This document shows positions 34,773 to 43,121 of a DNA stretch of 43,121 nucleotides, in pieces. Each line of letters begins with the position of its first letter. Within the stretch, counting starts at the first letter, position 1. The notes under the pieces are model-generated. The model ran no database searches, was not told where the DNA came from, and saw only the letters and a program-made list of their open reading frames with translations. Both the position numbers and the translations under genes were made by a program. The stretch spans positions 1 through 43,121 of the forward strand of contig JAKPAB010000170.1 in NCBI GenBank assembly GCA_029779695.1. Direction: 5' to 3'. This stretch comes from Bacillota bacterium. Lineage in GTDB: Bacteria > Bacillota > Clostridia > Lachnospirales > Lachnospiraceae.

Positions 34773-36863
34773 ATGAAAAATGAAATTCAAGGGAAAATAC
34801 AAAGGCAAATGAAGAAGATCGAGATAAGAGACATACTTAAATATGCATATCCGGAGAATCTTACAACCAATCCTTCGGGAACAGCGACAGCATATCAGAT
34901 AGCTCATGCAGATGAGGATAAGAACGACTACAGAAGGGATGTGTGGATAATCCGTCCCGGCAAAAATGGGCAGCTAAGATCAAGCCAGCTTACATCTACA
35001 ATGGATGCAACAATCGAATTTTGGGATGATGATGATCATCTGGTGATTAACAGAAAGAGTCCTGACACCGAAAAGGGCATGACAGATCTGTTTATCATAG
35101 ATATAAATGGTGGAGAAGCCAAGAAATGGGTGACACTTCCGGTAGGAGCCTCCAATATTAAAAAGGCCGGCAAAGACCTGTATTTTTTCACTGCTGGTAT
35201 AGATTCTAAGGAACCGGATGCATATCTAAGAAGTGCTAAGGATAGGAAAAAAGCAGCAGAAGAAAAGAAAAAGAATCATGAAAGTGATTATGAAATTATA
35301 GATGAGGTTCCTTACTGGATGAACGGAGCAGGGTTCACCAATGGTAAGAGAAATTCTCTTTTTAGAATGCATACTGATCCATTGAAACTAGAGAGGATAA
35401 CTTCTCCCGATTACGATGTATATGAAATTGAATTAAATGAAGACAGATTATTTATTCATGGAACCAAAAGAACCAGTACTGTAAGTCTCTACAGTGATAT
35501 AGAGATGCTGGATACGAGGACAGGTGAGATAAAAATACTCTTCCCTGAAGGAGACTATGAATTCTCAGGAATCATTCCTACGACAGATAAGATCTATGCC
35601 TTTGGTTCGGATTATATAAAATATGGAGTTAATCAAAGCTCATATTTATATGAAGTAAAAAGTAAAAAGCTGGAGAAGGTAGACGGTTACGTACCTGAAT
35701 TCTGCCCGTATAATAGCATGGTAGGAGACACCATGGTAGGCGGAGGAAGAGGCAATAAGGCAGTTGTTGAAGATGGACATAACATTTACTACACCCTCAT
35801 GACGGTTGAGGATCATATCCAGTTGGCAAGACTTGACATTGATGAGAATGCAGAAAAAACAGTAATATTTGATCAGCCTGGCAATATGTATTTCTTTGAT
35901 ATTGCAGGAGACAAGATCATCTATGCGTATGGTGATAAAACAAGCTTAACCGAGATCTACTCAATGAATAGAGATGGAAGCGGTATTAAAAAAATAACAG
36001 ATCATAATACTAAGGCTCTTAAGGGCCGTTATGTGGCTGAACCCAATCGTATAGATTATGAATCCTGTGGATTAAAACTTCATGGATGGGTTTTACTTCC
36101 TGAGGGATATGATAAAAATAAAAATTATCCGGCAGTTCTGGATATTCATGGAGGACCTAGATGCGTATATGGTGAACTGTTTTTCCATGAAATGCAGGTA
36201 TGGGTCGCCAAGGGATATGTGGTCATGTATACAAATATCAAGGGCAGTGATGGAAGAGGCGATGATTTCGCAGACATTAGAGGTGACTACGGCGGAACAG
36301 ATTATAAGAATCTGATGGATTTTATGGATGTGGTACTTGCAGCTTATCCCAATATCGATAAGAAGAGACTATGTGAGACAGGTGGTTCATATGGCGGATT
36401 CATGACGAACTGGATCGTTACACAGACAGATCGATTCTGTGCCTGCGCCACTCAGAGATCGATATCGAACTGGATATCTATGTCTCTTATCAGTGATATA
36501 GGCCCGTATTTCGGACCGGATCAGTGTGGGGACAGAAATATGTTTGGAGCTGATGCTACGCCTTCCAAGAGACTTTTTGGCAAGGAAGCTATAGACAGAT
36601 TATGGGATCATTCACCGCTTAAGTATGCAAAAAATGTCAAAACTCCGCTTCTATTCCTTCATAGTGATGAGGACTATAGATGTCCACTTCCTGAGGGAAT
36701 GCAGTTTATGCAGGCGCTTACTGCTAACGGAGTAGAGACAAGAATGGTTATTTTCCATGGTGAGAATCATGAACTCAGCCGTTCCGGCAAGCCTATTCAT
36801 AGGATAAAGAGACTGACAGAGATTACGGAATGGTTTTTAAAACATACCAATTGTAACGAATGA
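34773..36863 (+). CDS. S9-family serine peptidase (acylaminoacyl/prolyl-oligopeptidase type)
   Basis: The 696-residue protein has no signal peptide and should act in the cytoplasm on short peptides. The first about 420 residues form a beta-propeller (repeats such as IEFWDDDDHLVINRKSP and KIIYAYGDKTSLTEIYSMNRDG). The C-terminal alpha/beta hydrolase carries GGSYGGF (Ser539), an Asp in HSDEDYRCP (Asp634) and His666 in GENHELSR, the expected Ser-Asp-His triad order. DIHGGPRCVYG provides the oxyanion segment. The start at ATG 34773 (GAGAG upstream) is likely, but ATG 34809 (MKKIEIRDILKYAYPEN) would also fit the family. It is followed by the VanZ-like gene after 30 bases. Confidence 0.93.
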   Translation: MKNEIQGKIQRQMKKIEIRDILKYAYPENLTTNPSGTATAYQIAHADEDKNDYRRDVWIIRPGKNGQLRSSQLTSTMDATIEFWDDDDHLVINRKSPDTEKGMTDLFIIDINGGEAKKWVTLPVGASNIKKAGKDLYFFTAGIDSKEPDAYLRSAKDRKKAAEEKKKNHESDYEIIDEVPYWMNGAGFTNGKRNSLFRMHTDPLKLERITSPDYDVYEIELNEDRLFIHGTKRTSTVSLYSDIEMLDTRTGEIKILFPEGDYEFSGIIPTTDKIYAFGSDYIKYGVNQSSYLYEVKSKKLEKVDGYVPEFCPYNSMVGDTMVGGGRGNKAVVEDGHNIYYTLMTVEDHIQLARLDIDENAEKTVIFDQPGNMYFFDIAGDKIIYAYGDKTSLTEIYSMNRDGSGIKKITDHNTKALKGRYVAEPNRIDYESCGLKLHGWVLLPEGYDKNKNYPAVLDIHGGPRCVYGELFFHEMQVWVAKGYVVMYTNIKGSDGRGDDFADIRGDYGGTDYKNLMDFMDVVLAAYPNIDKKRLCETGGSYGGFMTNWIVTQTDRFCACATQRSISNWISMSLISDIGPYFGPDQCGDRNMFGADATPSKRLFGKEAIDRLWDHSPLKYAKNVKTPLLFLHSDEDYRCPLPEGMQFMQALTANGVETRMVIFHGENHELSRSGKPIHRIKRLTEITEWFLKHTNCNE

Positions 36864-36893
36864 TAATATATGTAATAAGGTGGAAATGATTTT

Positions 36894-37466
36894 TTGAAAA
36901 AAATAGATAGTAAAATTTGGCTTACGATATTTATAATTATTACGGCTATGTGGGCTGTTATGATATTTAATATGTCTAGCCATCCTGCTGGTGAATCCGA
37001 TAAAATGAGCATGTATGTGGGCAGGAAAGTGGCGAAAATATTTATACCTAGCTACAATGAGATGACCTATGATGTCCAGCAAACCATAGCAGAGAAACTG
37101 GATTATCCGGTGAGAAAGGCAGCACATATGACAGAATATGCCATTTTTGCTGTATTAATCTCACTTGATATCTATTATATAACTGAGATAAAAAATAAGC
37201 GTGGATCTGCAAACGGGAAGTCATCACAAAATAGAAAAACCGGTGAAGGCTGTAACGGCTATAAAAATGGTGTGATCACTCTTATTATTGTGGCACTGTA
37301 TGCGTCTACTGATGAGATACATCAACTATTTGTACCTGGTAGGGCGGGACTGTTTACAGACGTTCTGATCGATACCGCCGGTGGAATTATAGGTGTAATT
37401 GTTACATATTTTGTAATACGAGGGTTAAAAAGGGTAATTGAAAAAAATGAAGGAAGAGACCTTTAG
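36894..37466 (+). CDS. VanZ-like family membrane protein
   Basis: The 190-residue protein has four hydrophobic segments (about 8-25, 83-97, 125-140, 157-176) and the VanZ-like motifs: RKAAHMTEYAIFAVL (K..H..EY) near residue 75 and TDEIHQLFVPGRAGLFTDVLIDTAGGIIG near 140. VanZ gives low-level teicoplanin resistance in enterococci, but most family members have no known function. The start is TTG 36894 with AAGGTGG upstream. A hydrophilic insert at about 100-122 separates the second and third segments. The 3' end overlaps the start of the FBPase gene by about 20 bases. Confidence 0.88.
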   Translation: MKKIDSKIWLTIFIIITAMWAVMIFNMSSHPAGESDKMSMYVGRKVAKIFIPSYNEMTYDVQQTIAEKLDYPVRKAAHMTEYAIFAVLISLDIYYITEIKNKRGSANGKSSQNRKTGEGCNGYKNGVITLIIVALYASTDEIHQLFVPGRAGLFTDVLIDTAGGIIGVIVTYFVIRGLKRVIEKNEGRDL

Positions 37467-39408
37467 GACACAGTACTTAGACCGGTTGTCGGAGATATTT
37501 CCGTCAATAGCTGCAGCATCTACGGAAATTATCAATCTGTCATCGATCTTGAACCTTCCCAAGGGGACAGAACATTTTATTACAGACATTCATGGTGAGT
37601 ATGAAGCCTTTATGCATGTGATAAAGAATGGTTCAGGTGCAGTCAGGACCAAGGTAAGTGATGTGTTTGGCAATGCTATTTCCGAACCTGAGATAAGAGA
37701 ACTATCGACTCTTATATATTATCCTGCGGAAAAGATCGAGCTTGTCAGATCTGAGCTTGCTGATAATGAAATGAAGGACTGGTACAAGGTTATGCTGTAT
37801 CGGCTCATTGCTGTGTGTAAATATTCTGCCAGTAAGTATACTAGGTCCAAGGTCAGGAAAGCCCTGCCCAAGGACTTCTCTTATGTAATAGAAGAATTAA
37901 TTACAGAGAGAGCTGATGGAGCTGATAAGGAAGAATACTATAATGAGATAATAAATGCCATAATCAGAACCGGACAGGCAGACAAATTTATAATCGCCAT
38001 GTCTGAGCTTATCCCAAGGCTAGTAGTGGACAGACTCCATATTTTAGGAGATATCTATGACAGAGGTAACGGAGCATGCGATATCATGGATCTCCTCGCC
38101 ACTCATCATAGCCTGGATATCCAGTGGGGCAACCATGACATTGTGTGGATGGGAGCATCGGAAGGACAGCTTATATGTATAGCCAATGTAATAAGAGTAT
38201 CCGCACGTTATGGTAATCTGGGAACACTGGAAGATGATTATGGGATCAATCTGTTGCCATTGGCGGCCTTTGCATCTAGAACATATGAAAATGATGAATG
38301 CAAATGCTTTGGAATAAAAGATGATGAAGTCAAAGATTACGATCTTGATGTCTCGATGAATGAAAAAATACATAAAGCAATTTCTATAATACAGTTTAAA
38401 CTTCAAGGACAATTCTCTAAAAAGCACGCTGATTTTCATATGGATGATAGAAATGTACTGGAACACATAGATTATAAAAATGGAACATTTTCTGAATTTG
38501 GAAATAGATATAAATTGTTAGATGATAATTTCCCAACGGTGGATCCGGCTGATCCTAACAGGCTGACTCCGGAAGAAGATGACATCATGAATCGACTGAA
38601 AGTGGCGTTTTCTAGATGCAAGAGATTACATGAGCATATGAGCTTTCTACTTAATAAGGGAACCTTTTATAAAGTGTTTAATGGTAATCTGTTATATCAT
38701 GGGTGTATGCCGCTAGATGAAAACGGAGAATTCAAAACAGTAGAGATATACGGTGAGAAGCTAAAGGGCAAGGAACTGTATGACAGGCTTGATACTTATG
38801 TCCGGAGGGCTTTTCTGGCCAAGGATCCTGTGGAAAAAGAGAGATCCCTTGATATAATGTGGTGGATATGGTGCAACAAGGATTCGCCACTTTTCGGAAA
38901 AGACAGAATGTCTACATTCGAAAGATATTTTTTGTCGGAAAAGGAGCCACAGGTAGAAAAGAAAAATGCATATTACAGTTTTCTAGATGATGAGAGAGTG
39001 GTAGAACAGATACTAAGAGAGTTCGGACTGACAGGAGAAAAATCGCATATCATAAACGGACATGTTCCTGTTAAAAAGGGCGAGAAACCTATGAGATGCG
39101 GAGGTAAGCTTCTTATTATCGATGGAGGATTCTCCAAGGCTTATCAAGGAGAGACAGGGATAGCAGGATATACATTGACGTTTAATTCTCACGGACTGAG
39201 ACTGGTAGCTCATGAGCCATTTACTTCAACGGAAGATGCGATAATCAGGGGAACTGATATTCATTCAGATGCGGTAATGGTAGAGAAATATGACAGGCAG
39301 TTGACGGTGGGGGATACAGATAATGGAAATAAAATGAGAACACAGATCACTGAACTAGAAGAACTTTTAAGCGCTTATCGTGATGGTGAGATCGTAGAGA
39401 GAATATAG
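37447..39408 (+). CDS. fbp: Fructose-1,6-bisphosphatase, class III
   Basis: The roughly 653-residue enzyme removes the 1-phosphate of fructose-1,6-bisphosphate in gluconeogenesis, the reverse of the pfkA reaction. The calcineurin-like metallophosphatase motifs are split as in class III: ITDIHGEYEAF near 40, LGDIYDRGNGACD near 200, WGNHDIVWMGA near 228, then GHVPVKKGEKP and the late DGGFSKAYQ. Length and order match the Firmicute FBPase of Bacillus. ATG 37447 lies inside the VanZ-like gene; TTG 37438, nearer to an AAAAGGG site, is an alternative start that adds three residues. The overlap implies translational coupling. Confidence 0.95.
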   Translation: MKEETFRTQYLDRLSEIFPSIAAASTEIINLSSILNLPKGTEHFITDIHGEYEAFMHVIKNGSGAVRTKVSDVFGNAISEPEIRELSTLIYYPAEKIELVRSELADNEMKDWYKVMLYRLIAVCKYSASKYTRSKVRKALPKDFSYVIEELITERADGADKEEYYNEIINAIIRTGQADKFIIAMSELIPRLVVDRLHILGDIYDRGNGACDIMDLLATHHSLDIQWGNHDIVWMGASEGQLICIANVIRVSARYGNLGTLEDDYGINLLPLAAFASRTYENDECKCFGIKDDEVKDYDLDVSMNEKIHKAISIIQFKLQGQFSKKHADFHMDDRNVLEHIDYKNGTFSEFGNRYKLLDDNFPTVDPADPNRLTPEEDDIMNRLKVAFSRCKRLHEHMSFLLNKGTFYKVFNGNLLYHGCMPLDENGEFKTVEIYGEKLKGKELYDRLDTYVRRAFLAKDPVEKERSLDIMWWIWCNKDSPLFGKDRMSTFERYFLSEKEPQVEKKNAYYSFLDDERVVEQILREFGLTGEKSHIINGHVPVKKGEKPMRCGGKLLIIDGGFSKAYQGETGIAGYTLTFNSHGLRLVAHEPFTSTEDAIIRGTDIHSDAVMVEKYDRQLTVGDTDNGNKMRTQITELEELLSAYRDGEIVERI

Positions 39409-39468
39409 AACACAGAATATAGAGCACATAATCAGAATATATAAAATCAAACAACAAACATAAGATTT

Positions 39469-39477
39469 TGTTATAAT
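39469..39477 (+). promoter_or_regulatory. Extended -10 promoter of tex
   Basis: TGTTATAAT matches the extended -10 TGnTATAAT exactly, 36 bases upstream of the tex start; no clear -35 is present. Confidence 0.55.
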
Positions 39478-39513
39478 TACCCGGTAACAGAGATATAGTA
39501 ACTAAGGAGTACC

Positions 39514-41673
39514 ATGGATACATCACAGATAATATCAGACGAACTTGGAATTAAAAAATGGCAGACAGAAGCAGCAATCTCGCTTATAGATGAGGGAAAT
39601 ACGATCCCTTTCATTGCACGATATAGAAAAGAAAAAACAGGAGAACTACATGATGATGTCCTTAGAAAATTAGGGGATAGATTGTCATATCTCAGAACTC
39701 TTGAAGACAACAAGGCCAAGGCCCTGGCATCTATAGAAGAGCAAGGAAAGTTAACTCCTGAATTAAAAAAATCAATTGAAGCTGTTATGACCGAGGTTGC
39801 GCTGACGGATATTTACCGTCCATACAAGAAAAAGAGAAGAACCAGAGCAATGATAGCCAGAGAAAGAGGCTTGGAGCCCCTGGCAGCTGTTATCATGCTT
39901 CAGATGACTAAAAAAACAATTGAAGAAGAAGCAGCAGCATATATCTCAGAGGAAAATGAGATACTTACAGTTGAAGATGCCATAAATGGTGCCAAGGACA
40001 TTATTGCGGAGGAAATATCTGATAATGCTGAATACAGAGTTGCTATCCGTTCTCTTACTATTCAACACGGTGCTATTACGGCAGAAACCAAGGACGAAGA
40101 GGCCAAGACAGTATACGAGAACTATTATCATTTTTCAGAGGCTGTTAATAAAACGGCCGGATATAAAGTCCTGGCAGTGAATCGTGGAGAAAACGAAAAG
40201 GTTCTTACAGTTAAGATCGTTGCACCTGTAGAGGATATATTAAACCTCCTGGAACGTAAGATCATTGTTAATGATAATCAAAATACTACACCTTTAATAA
40301 GGGAAACCATAGAGGACAGTTATGACAGATTGATAGCACCTGCTATCGAGCGAGAGATCAGAAATATGTTGTCCGAAAATGCTGAAGATGGCGCAATAGA
40401 AGTATTTAAGAAAAACCTAATTGGATTACTGATGCAGCCTCCGATAGCAGGAATGACTGTTCTCGGATGGGACCCTGCATTTAGAACAGGATGCAAGCTT
40501 GCGGTTGTAGATCCTACAGGAAAAGTACTTGATACTTCTGTTATTTTCCCTACAGCACCAACCAATGAATCCAAGATAGCATCCGCAAAAAAGACTTTTC
40601 TCGGTATGGTTAAAAAATATAAGGTAAATTTAATATCTCTTGGAAATGGAACAGCATCAAGAGAATCAGAACAGCTGATATCAGAATGGATCAAGGAGAC
40701 TCCAGGAGTATCATATATTATTACCAATGAGGCTGGAGCATCTGTTTATTCTGCCAGTGAACTGGGAACGGAAGAATTTCCAAATTTTGATGTAGGGCAG
40801 AGAAGCTCAGCATCTATGGCACGTCGTGTTCAGGATCCGCTTGCGGAACTTGTCAAGATCGATCCGAAATCTCTGGGTGTTGGACAATATCAGCATGATA
40901 TGAACCAAAAGAAATTGGATGAAGCATTAAACGGTGTAATAGAGGATTGCGTTAACAGTGTAGGCGTGGATCTGAATACGGCATCATTTTCACTTCTTGA
41001 ATATGTATCAGGAATTACCAAGACTACAGCGAAGAATATAGTTGCTTATAGAGAAGAAAATGGAACATTTAAAAATAGAAAAGAATTAACCAAAGTACCA
41101 AAGTTAGGCCCTAAGGCATATGAGCAGTGTGCTGGATTCTTAAGGATTAGAAACGGTAAGAATCCCATGGATGCTACAGGAATACACCCTGAGAGTTATG
41201 CTGCAGCTGAAAAAGTTATCAAGGAATTAGGCATTAATTCATCAGAAATTGGGAGTTTGATCACAAATACATCACCTTTTAGGGATAAAATTAAAAGGCT
41301 GTCTAATAGTTCTGAGGCAGAGAAACTTGGAATAGGCGAGATTACTTTAAATGATATTCTAAAGGAGATCCAAAAACCTGGAAGAGACCCGAGAGAAGAG
41401 CTTCCCAAGCCGGTTCTTAGATCAGATGTCCTGAGTATGGAGGATCTAAAGCCTGGAATGATCCTAAAGGGGACAGTCCGTAATGTAGTGGACTTCGGGG
41501 CCTTTGTAGATATAGGCGTGCATGAAGATGGGCTGGTACATATTTCCAAGCTTACAGACAAGAAATTTATAAAGCATCCACTAGAGGTAGTCAGCCTTGG
41601 AGATGTAGTAGAAGTCAAGGTCATAGATGTGGACATGGCCAGAAAGAGAATATCACTTTCGATGATAATGTAA
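39514..41673 (+). CDS. tex: Tex-family RNA-binding transcription accessory protein
   Basis: The 719-residue protein has the Tex order: N-terminal helical domain (SDELGIKKWQTEAAISLIDEGNTIPFIARYRKEKTG), a YqgF/RNase H-like domain (VLGWDPAFRTGCKLAVVDPTGKVLD near 315), and helix-hairpin-helix elements (ASFSLLEYVSGITKTTAKNIVAYREENG). The C-terminal S1 domain (GMILKGTVRNVVDFGAFVDIGVHEDGLVHIS) runs from about 648 to 718. Tex binds nucleic acids and influences transcription and stress tolerance. ATG 39514 has an AAGGAG site. It precedes the second alarmone synthetase by 32 bases, so the three genes to the response regulator may form one unit. Confidence 0.96.
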   Translation: MDTSQIISDELGIKKWQTEAAISLIDEGNTIPFIARYRKEKTGELHDDVLRKLGDRLSYLRTLEDNKAKALASIEEQGKLTPELKKSIEAVMTEVALTDIYRPYKKKRRTRAMIARERGLEPLAAVIMLQMTKKTIEEEAAAYISEENEILTVEDAINGAKDIIAEEISDNAEYRVAIRSLTIQHGAITAETKDEEAKTVYENYYHFSEAVNKTAGYKVLAVNRGENEKVLTVKIVAPVEDILNLLERKIIVNDNQNTTPLIRETIEDSYDRLIAPAIEREIRNMLSENAEDGAIEVFKKNLIGLLMQPPIAGMTVLGWDPAFRTGCKLAVVDPTGKVLDTSVIFPTAPTNESKIASAKKTFLGMVKKYKVNLISLGNGTASRESEQLISEWIKETPGVSYIITNEAGASVYSASELGTEEFPNFDVGQRSSASMARRVQDPLAELVKIDPKSLGVGQYQHDMNQKKLDEALNGVIEDCVNSVGVDLNTASFSLLEYVSGITKTTAKNIVAYREENGTFKNRKELTKVPKLGPKAYEQCAGFLRIRNGKNPMDATGIHPESYAAAEKVIKELGINSSEIGSLITNTSPFRDKIKRLSNSSEAEKLGIGEITLNDILKEIQKPGRDPREELPKPVLRSDVLSMEDLKPGMILKGTVRNVVDFGAFVDIGVHEDGLVHISKLTDKKFIKHPLEVVSLGDVVEVKVIDVDMARKRISLSMIM

Positions 41674-41705
41674 AAAACTTTTCAAATGACTTGTGAGAAC
41701 AAAAT

Positions 41706-42428
41706 ATGAAACATGAAATAAAATATGATGATGATTCATTAGAGTTCGATTCATCTAATAATATGGAAAACGGAAGATATAATTACAAATACAGTAATAT
41801 TTCCGGGTATGATGATATAGATAACATGGATCCCTCATTATCCATATATGGTAAGAGTCTTCCTGAAATGGAAGATACTATGGCAGAAATAGTAGATATC
41901 ATCAATGTTTACAGAAAAGAAAGAAGAGATGAAGTCGGAGAAGATCCTGTGGAACATCTTGCCTTTCGTATCAAGGCAGATGAAAGTATGCGTCAGAAGT
42001 GCAGGATGAGAGATCTTCCTGAAAATACAGACAGCGCACTTTACAAGCTTTTTGATGCTATTGGAATAAGAGTGGTATGTGCTTTTAGGAGTGATGTATA
42101 TAAGATCAAGAACTTCATAGCGTCGAGAGATGATTTTGAAGTGATAGAAGAAAAGGATTATATCAAGCACTCCAAGGAAAATGGATACAGAAGCTATCAC
42201 ATGATCATACGCTACAATGGTTTTTTTGCAGAGATCCAGATCAGAACCATTTCTATGGATACATGGGCAGCCTTGGAACATCAGATGAGATACAAGAAAA
42301 GAGTAGAGGGCAACTCTTCACTTATAGCCTCTGAGCTGAAGAGATGTGCGGATGAACTGGCATCTACAGATATTTCGATGCAGACACTTAGAGACATGAT
42401 ATGCGGAATTGAAAATAAAGAGGAGTAG
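41706..42428 (+). CDS. Second small alarmone synthetase-like protein (RelA/SpoT domain)
   Basis: The 240-residue protein begins with an acidic, Asp/Asn/Tyr-rich stretch of about 50 residues. The synthetase domain follows: HLAFRIKADESMRQKC (84-99), FDAIGIRVVCAF (Asp117), G160YRSYH165, E176IQIRT181 and W187AALEH192. These are the residues needed for (p)ppGpp synthesis, so it is probably active. It differs clearly from the synthetase at 32733 and lacks the long C-terminal helix. ATG 41706 has only a weak GTGAG site. Three bases separate its stop from the response regulator start, and the GAGGAG at its end serves as that gene's ribosome binding site. Confidence 0.88.
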   Translation: MKHEIKYDDDSLEFDSSNNMENGRYNYKYSNISGYDDIDNMDPSLSIYGKSLPEMEDTMAEIVDIINVYRKERRDEVGEDPVEHLAFRIKADESMRQKCRMRDLPENTDSALYKLFDAIGIRVVCAFRSDVYKIKNFIASRDDFEVIEEKDYIKHSKENGYRSYHMIIRYNGFFAEIQIRTISMDTWAALEHQMRYKKRVEGNSSLIASELKRCADELASTDISMQTLRDMICGIENKEE

Positions 42429-42431
42429 ATT

Positions 42432-43106
42432 ATGGGTCAGAAGATTCTATTGGCTGAGGATACAGCTGATATGAATAAGGTTGTAACCGCAGTACTTGAA
42501 CATGATGGTTACGAGGTAGATTCTTTTTTGGATGGTAAAAGTGCTCTAAAAGCACTTATGAGCAATAGATATGATGCAGCATTACTCGACATAATGATGC
42601 CGGGAATGACCGGTATAGAGGTTTTGAAGGAGATAAGATCCATTAACGATGAGACACCGGTTATACTCCTTACGGCAAAATCAGAGATCGAGGATAAGGT
42701 AGACGGATTAGATGCTGGAGCCAATGATTATCTTACCAAGCCCTTTTCCATGAAGGAACTTCTTGCCAGGATCAGAGCACTTCTTAGAACACAAAATGTT
42801 GCTAATAACAAGATTATAGTTTTTTCCGACATCAAAGTGGATTCCGAGAAACTAACAGTTTCATCGGAAAATACAGTGGGGCTGTCCAATCACGAATATG
42901 AGCTTATCAAGCTTTTGATTAATAATTTTGGAAGAGAGCTGGACACAGACTATATCAAGGATCATATATGGGATGATGACGATAGTGCCGATTCTGATAC
43001 GGTGTGGTTATATATCTCATATCTCAAGGAAAAGCTGGATTCTATTTCATCTAAGCTAGAGATCAAGGGAGAAAAGGGCGGTCAATTCATTCTTTTGGAG
43101 AGATAA
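42432..43106 (+). CDS. OmpR/PhoB-family response regulator
   Basis: The 224-residue regulator has a receiver domain (1-118) with Glu9/Asp10, phospho-acceptor Asp53 (LLDIMMPGMTG), Thr81 and Lys103 (LTKPFS). A winged-helix DNA-binding domain follows at about 128-224 (LSNHEYELIKLLINNFGRELDTDYIKDHIWDDDDSADSDTVWLYISYLKEKL). The HIWDDDD region of the transactivation loop and the C-terminal wing GGQFIL differ a little from the usual V..YVWGYD and GVGY. A new gene starts three bases after it, probably the partner histidine kinase. Confidence 0.94.
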   Translation: MGQKILLAEDTADMNKVVTAVLEHDGYEVDSFLDGKSALKALMSNRYDAALLDIMMPGMTGIEVLKEIRSINDETPVILLTAKSEIEDKVDGLDAGANDYLTKPFSMKELLARIRALLRTQNVANNKIIVFSDIKVDSEKLTVSSENTVGLSNHEYELIKLLINNFGRELDTDYIKDHIWDDDDSADSDTVWLYISYLKEKLDSISSKLEIKGEKGGQFILLER

Positions 43107-43108
43107 TC

Positions 43109-43121
43109 ATGGGCGGAGCAG
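43109..43121 (+). CDS. Start of the next gene (only the first codons)
   Basis: ATG 43109 follows TTGGAGAG, which fits as a ribosome binding site and lies in the last codons of the response regulator gene. Only MGGA is visible. A sensor histidine kinase is the usual neighbour; this is inference from position. Confidence 0.45.

Overview
The window looks like chromosomal DNA of a low-GC anaerobic Firmicute, most likely a member of the Lachnospiraceae; I cannot fix the genus. The reasons are the AT-rich composition with strong GGAGG-type ribosome binding sites and frequent TTG starts, the gene content (glycogen phosphorylase, class III fructose-1,6-bisphosphatase, dnaE-pfkA pair, VanZ-like protein, small alarmone synthetases, YtrA-type GntR regulator with ABC genes, Cthe_2159-type carbohydrate-binding lipoprotein) and the absence of Gram-negative features. 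I see no rRNA, tRNA, CRISPR array, transposase, integrase or phage structural gene.

Layout. 1-5 kb is an accessory/cell-surface zone: the start of a D-2-hydroxyacid dehydrogenase, a GH25 muramidase-like lipoprotein with a coiled coil and an Ig-like domain, decayed gene fragments, an unrecognised 292-residue protein, and a beta-helix carbohydrate-binding lipoprotein. 5-8.4 kb on the minus strand is a TetR-headed operon (tetR, flavin reductase-like, NmrA-like oxidoreductase, DUF1295 membrane protein). Its two middle genes are each interrupted by one in-frame TGA. A good promoter and a 22-bp palindromic operator precede tetR. 8.5-8.9 kb carries a fluoride channel gene.

9-16.8 kb on the minus strand is one long, tightly overlapping operon: YtrA-like GntR regulator, ABC ATPase, large ABC permease, membrane-fusion adaptor, MacB-like ATPase, second adaptor with a low-complexity insert, and MacB-like permease. 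This is the arrangement of regulated export or envelope-stress/antimicrobial-peptide systems. A back-to-back promoter pair (about 16.86-16.94 kb) separates it from a two-gene chromate-transporter pair followed by a type 2 isoleucyl-tRNA synthetase.

21.6-31.3 kb holds central functions: glycogen phosphorylase, a radical SAM protein behind a promoter whose spacer contains a perfect palindrome, a CPBP membrane protease, DNA polymerase III alpha and phosphofructokinase. 31.4-43.1 kb on the plus strand holds a SpoU-type RNA methyltransferase with a small coupled protein, a small alarmone synthetase, a divergent sirtuin-like protein, an S9 peptidase, a VanZ-like protein overlapping class III FBPase, Tex, and a second alarmone synthetase directly upstream of an OmpR-type response regulator. 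The next gene begins at the very end.

The points most worth following up are the paired in-frame TGA codons, the sirtuin-like protein with altered catalytic motifs, the operator-in-promoter of the radical SAM gene, the degraded paralogue near 2 kb, and the two-adaptor ABC operon. I did not find a clear, wholly new multi-gene system.
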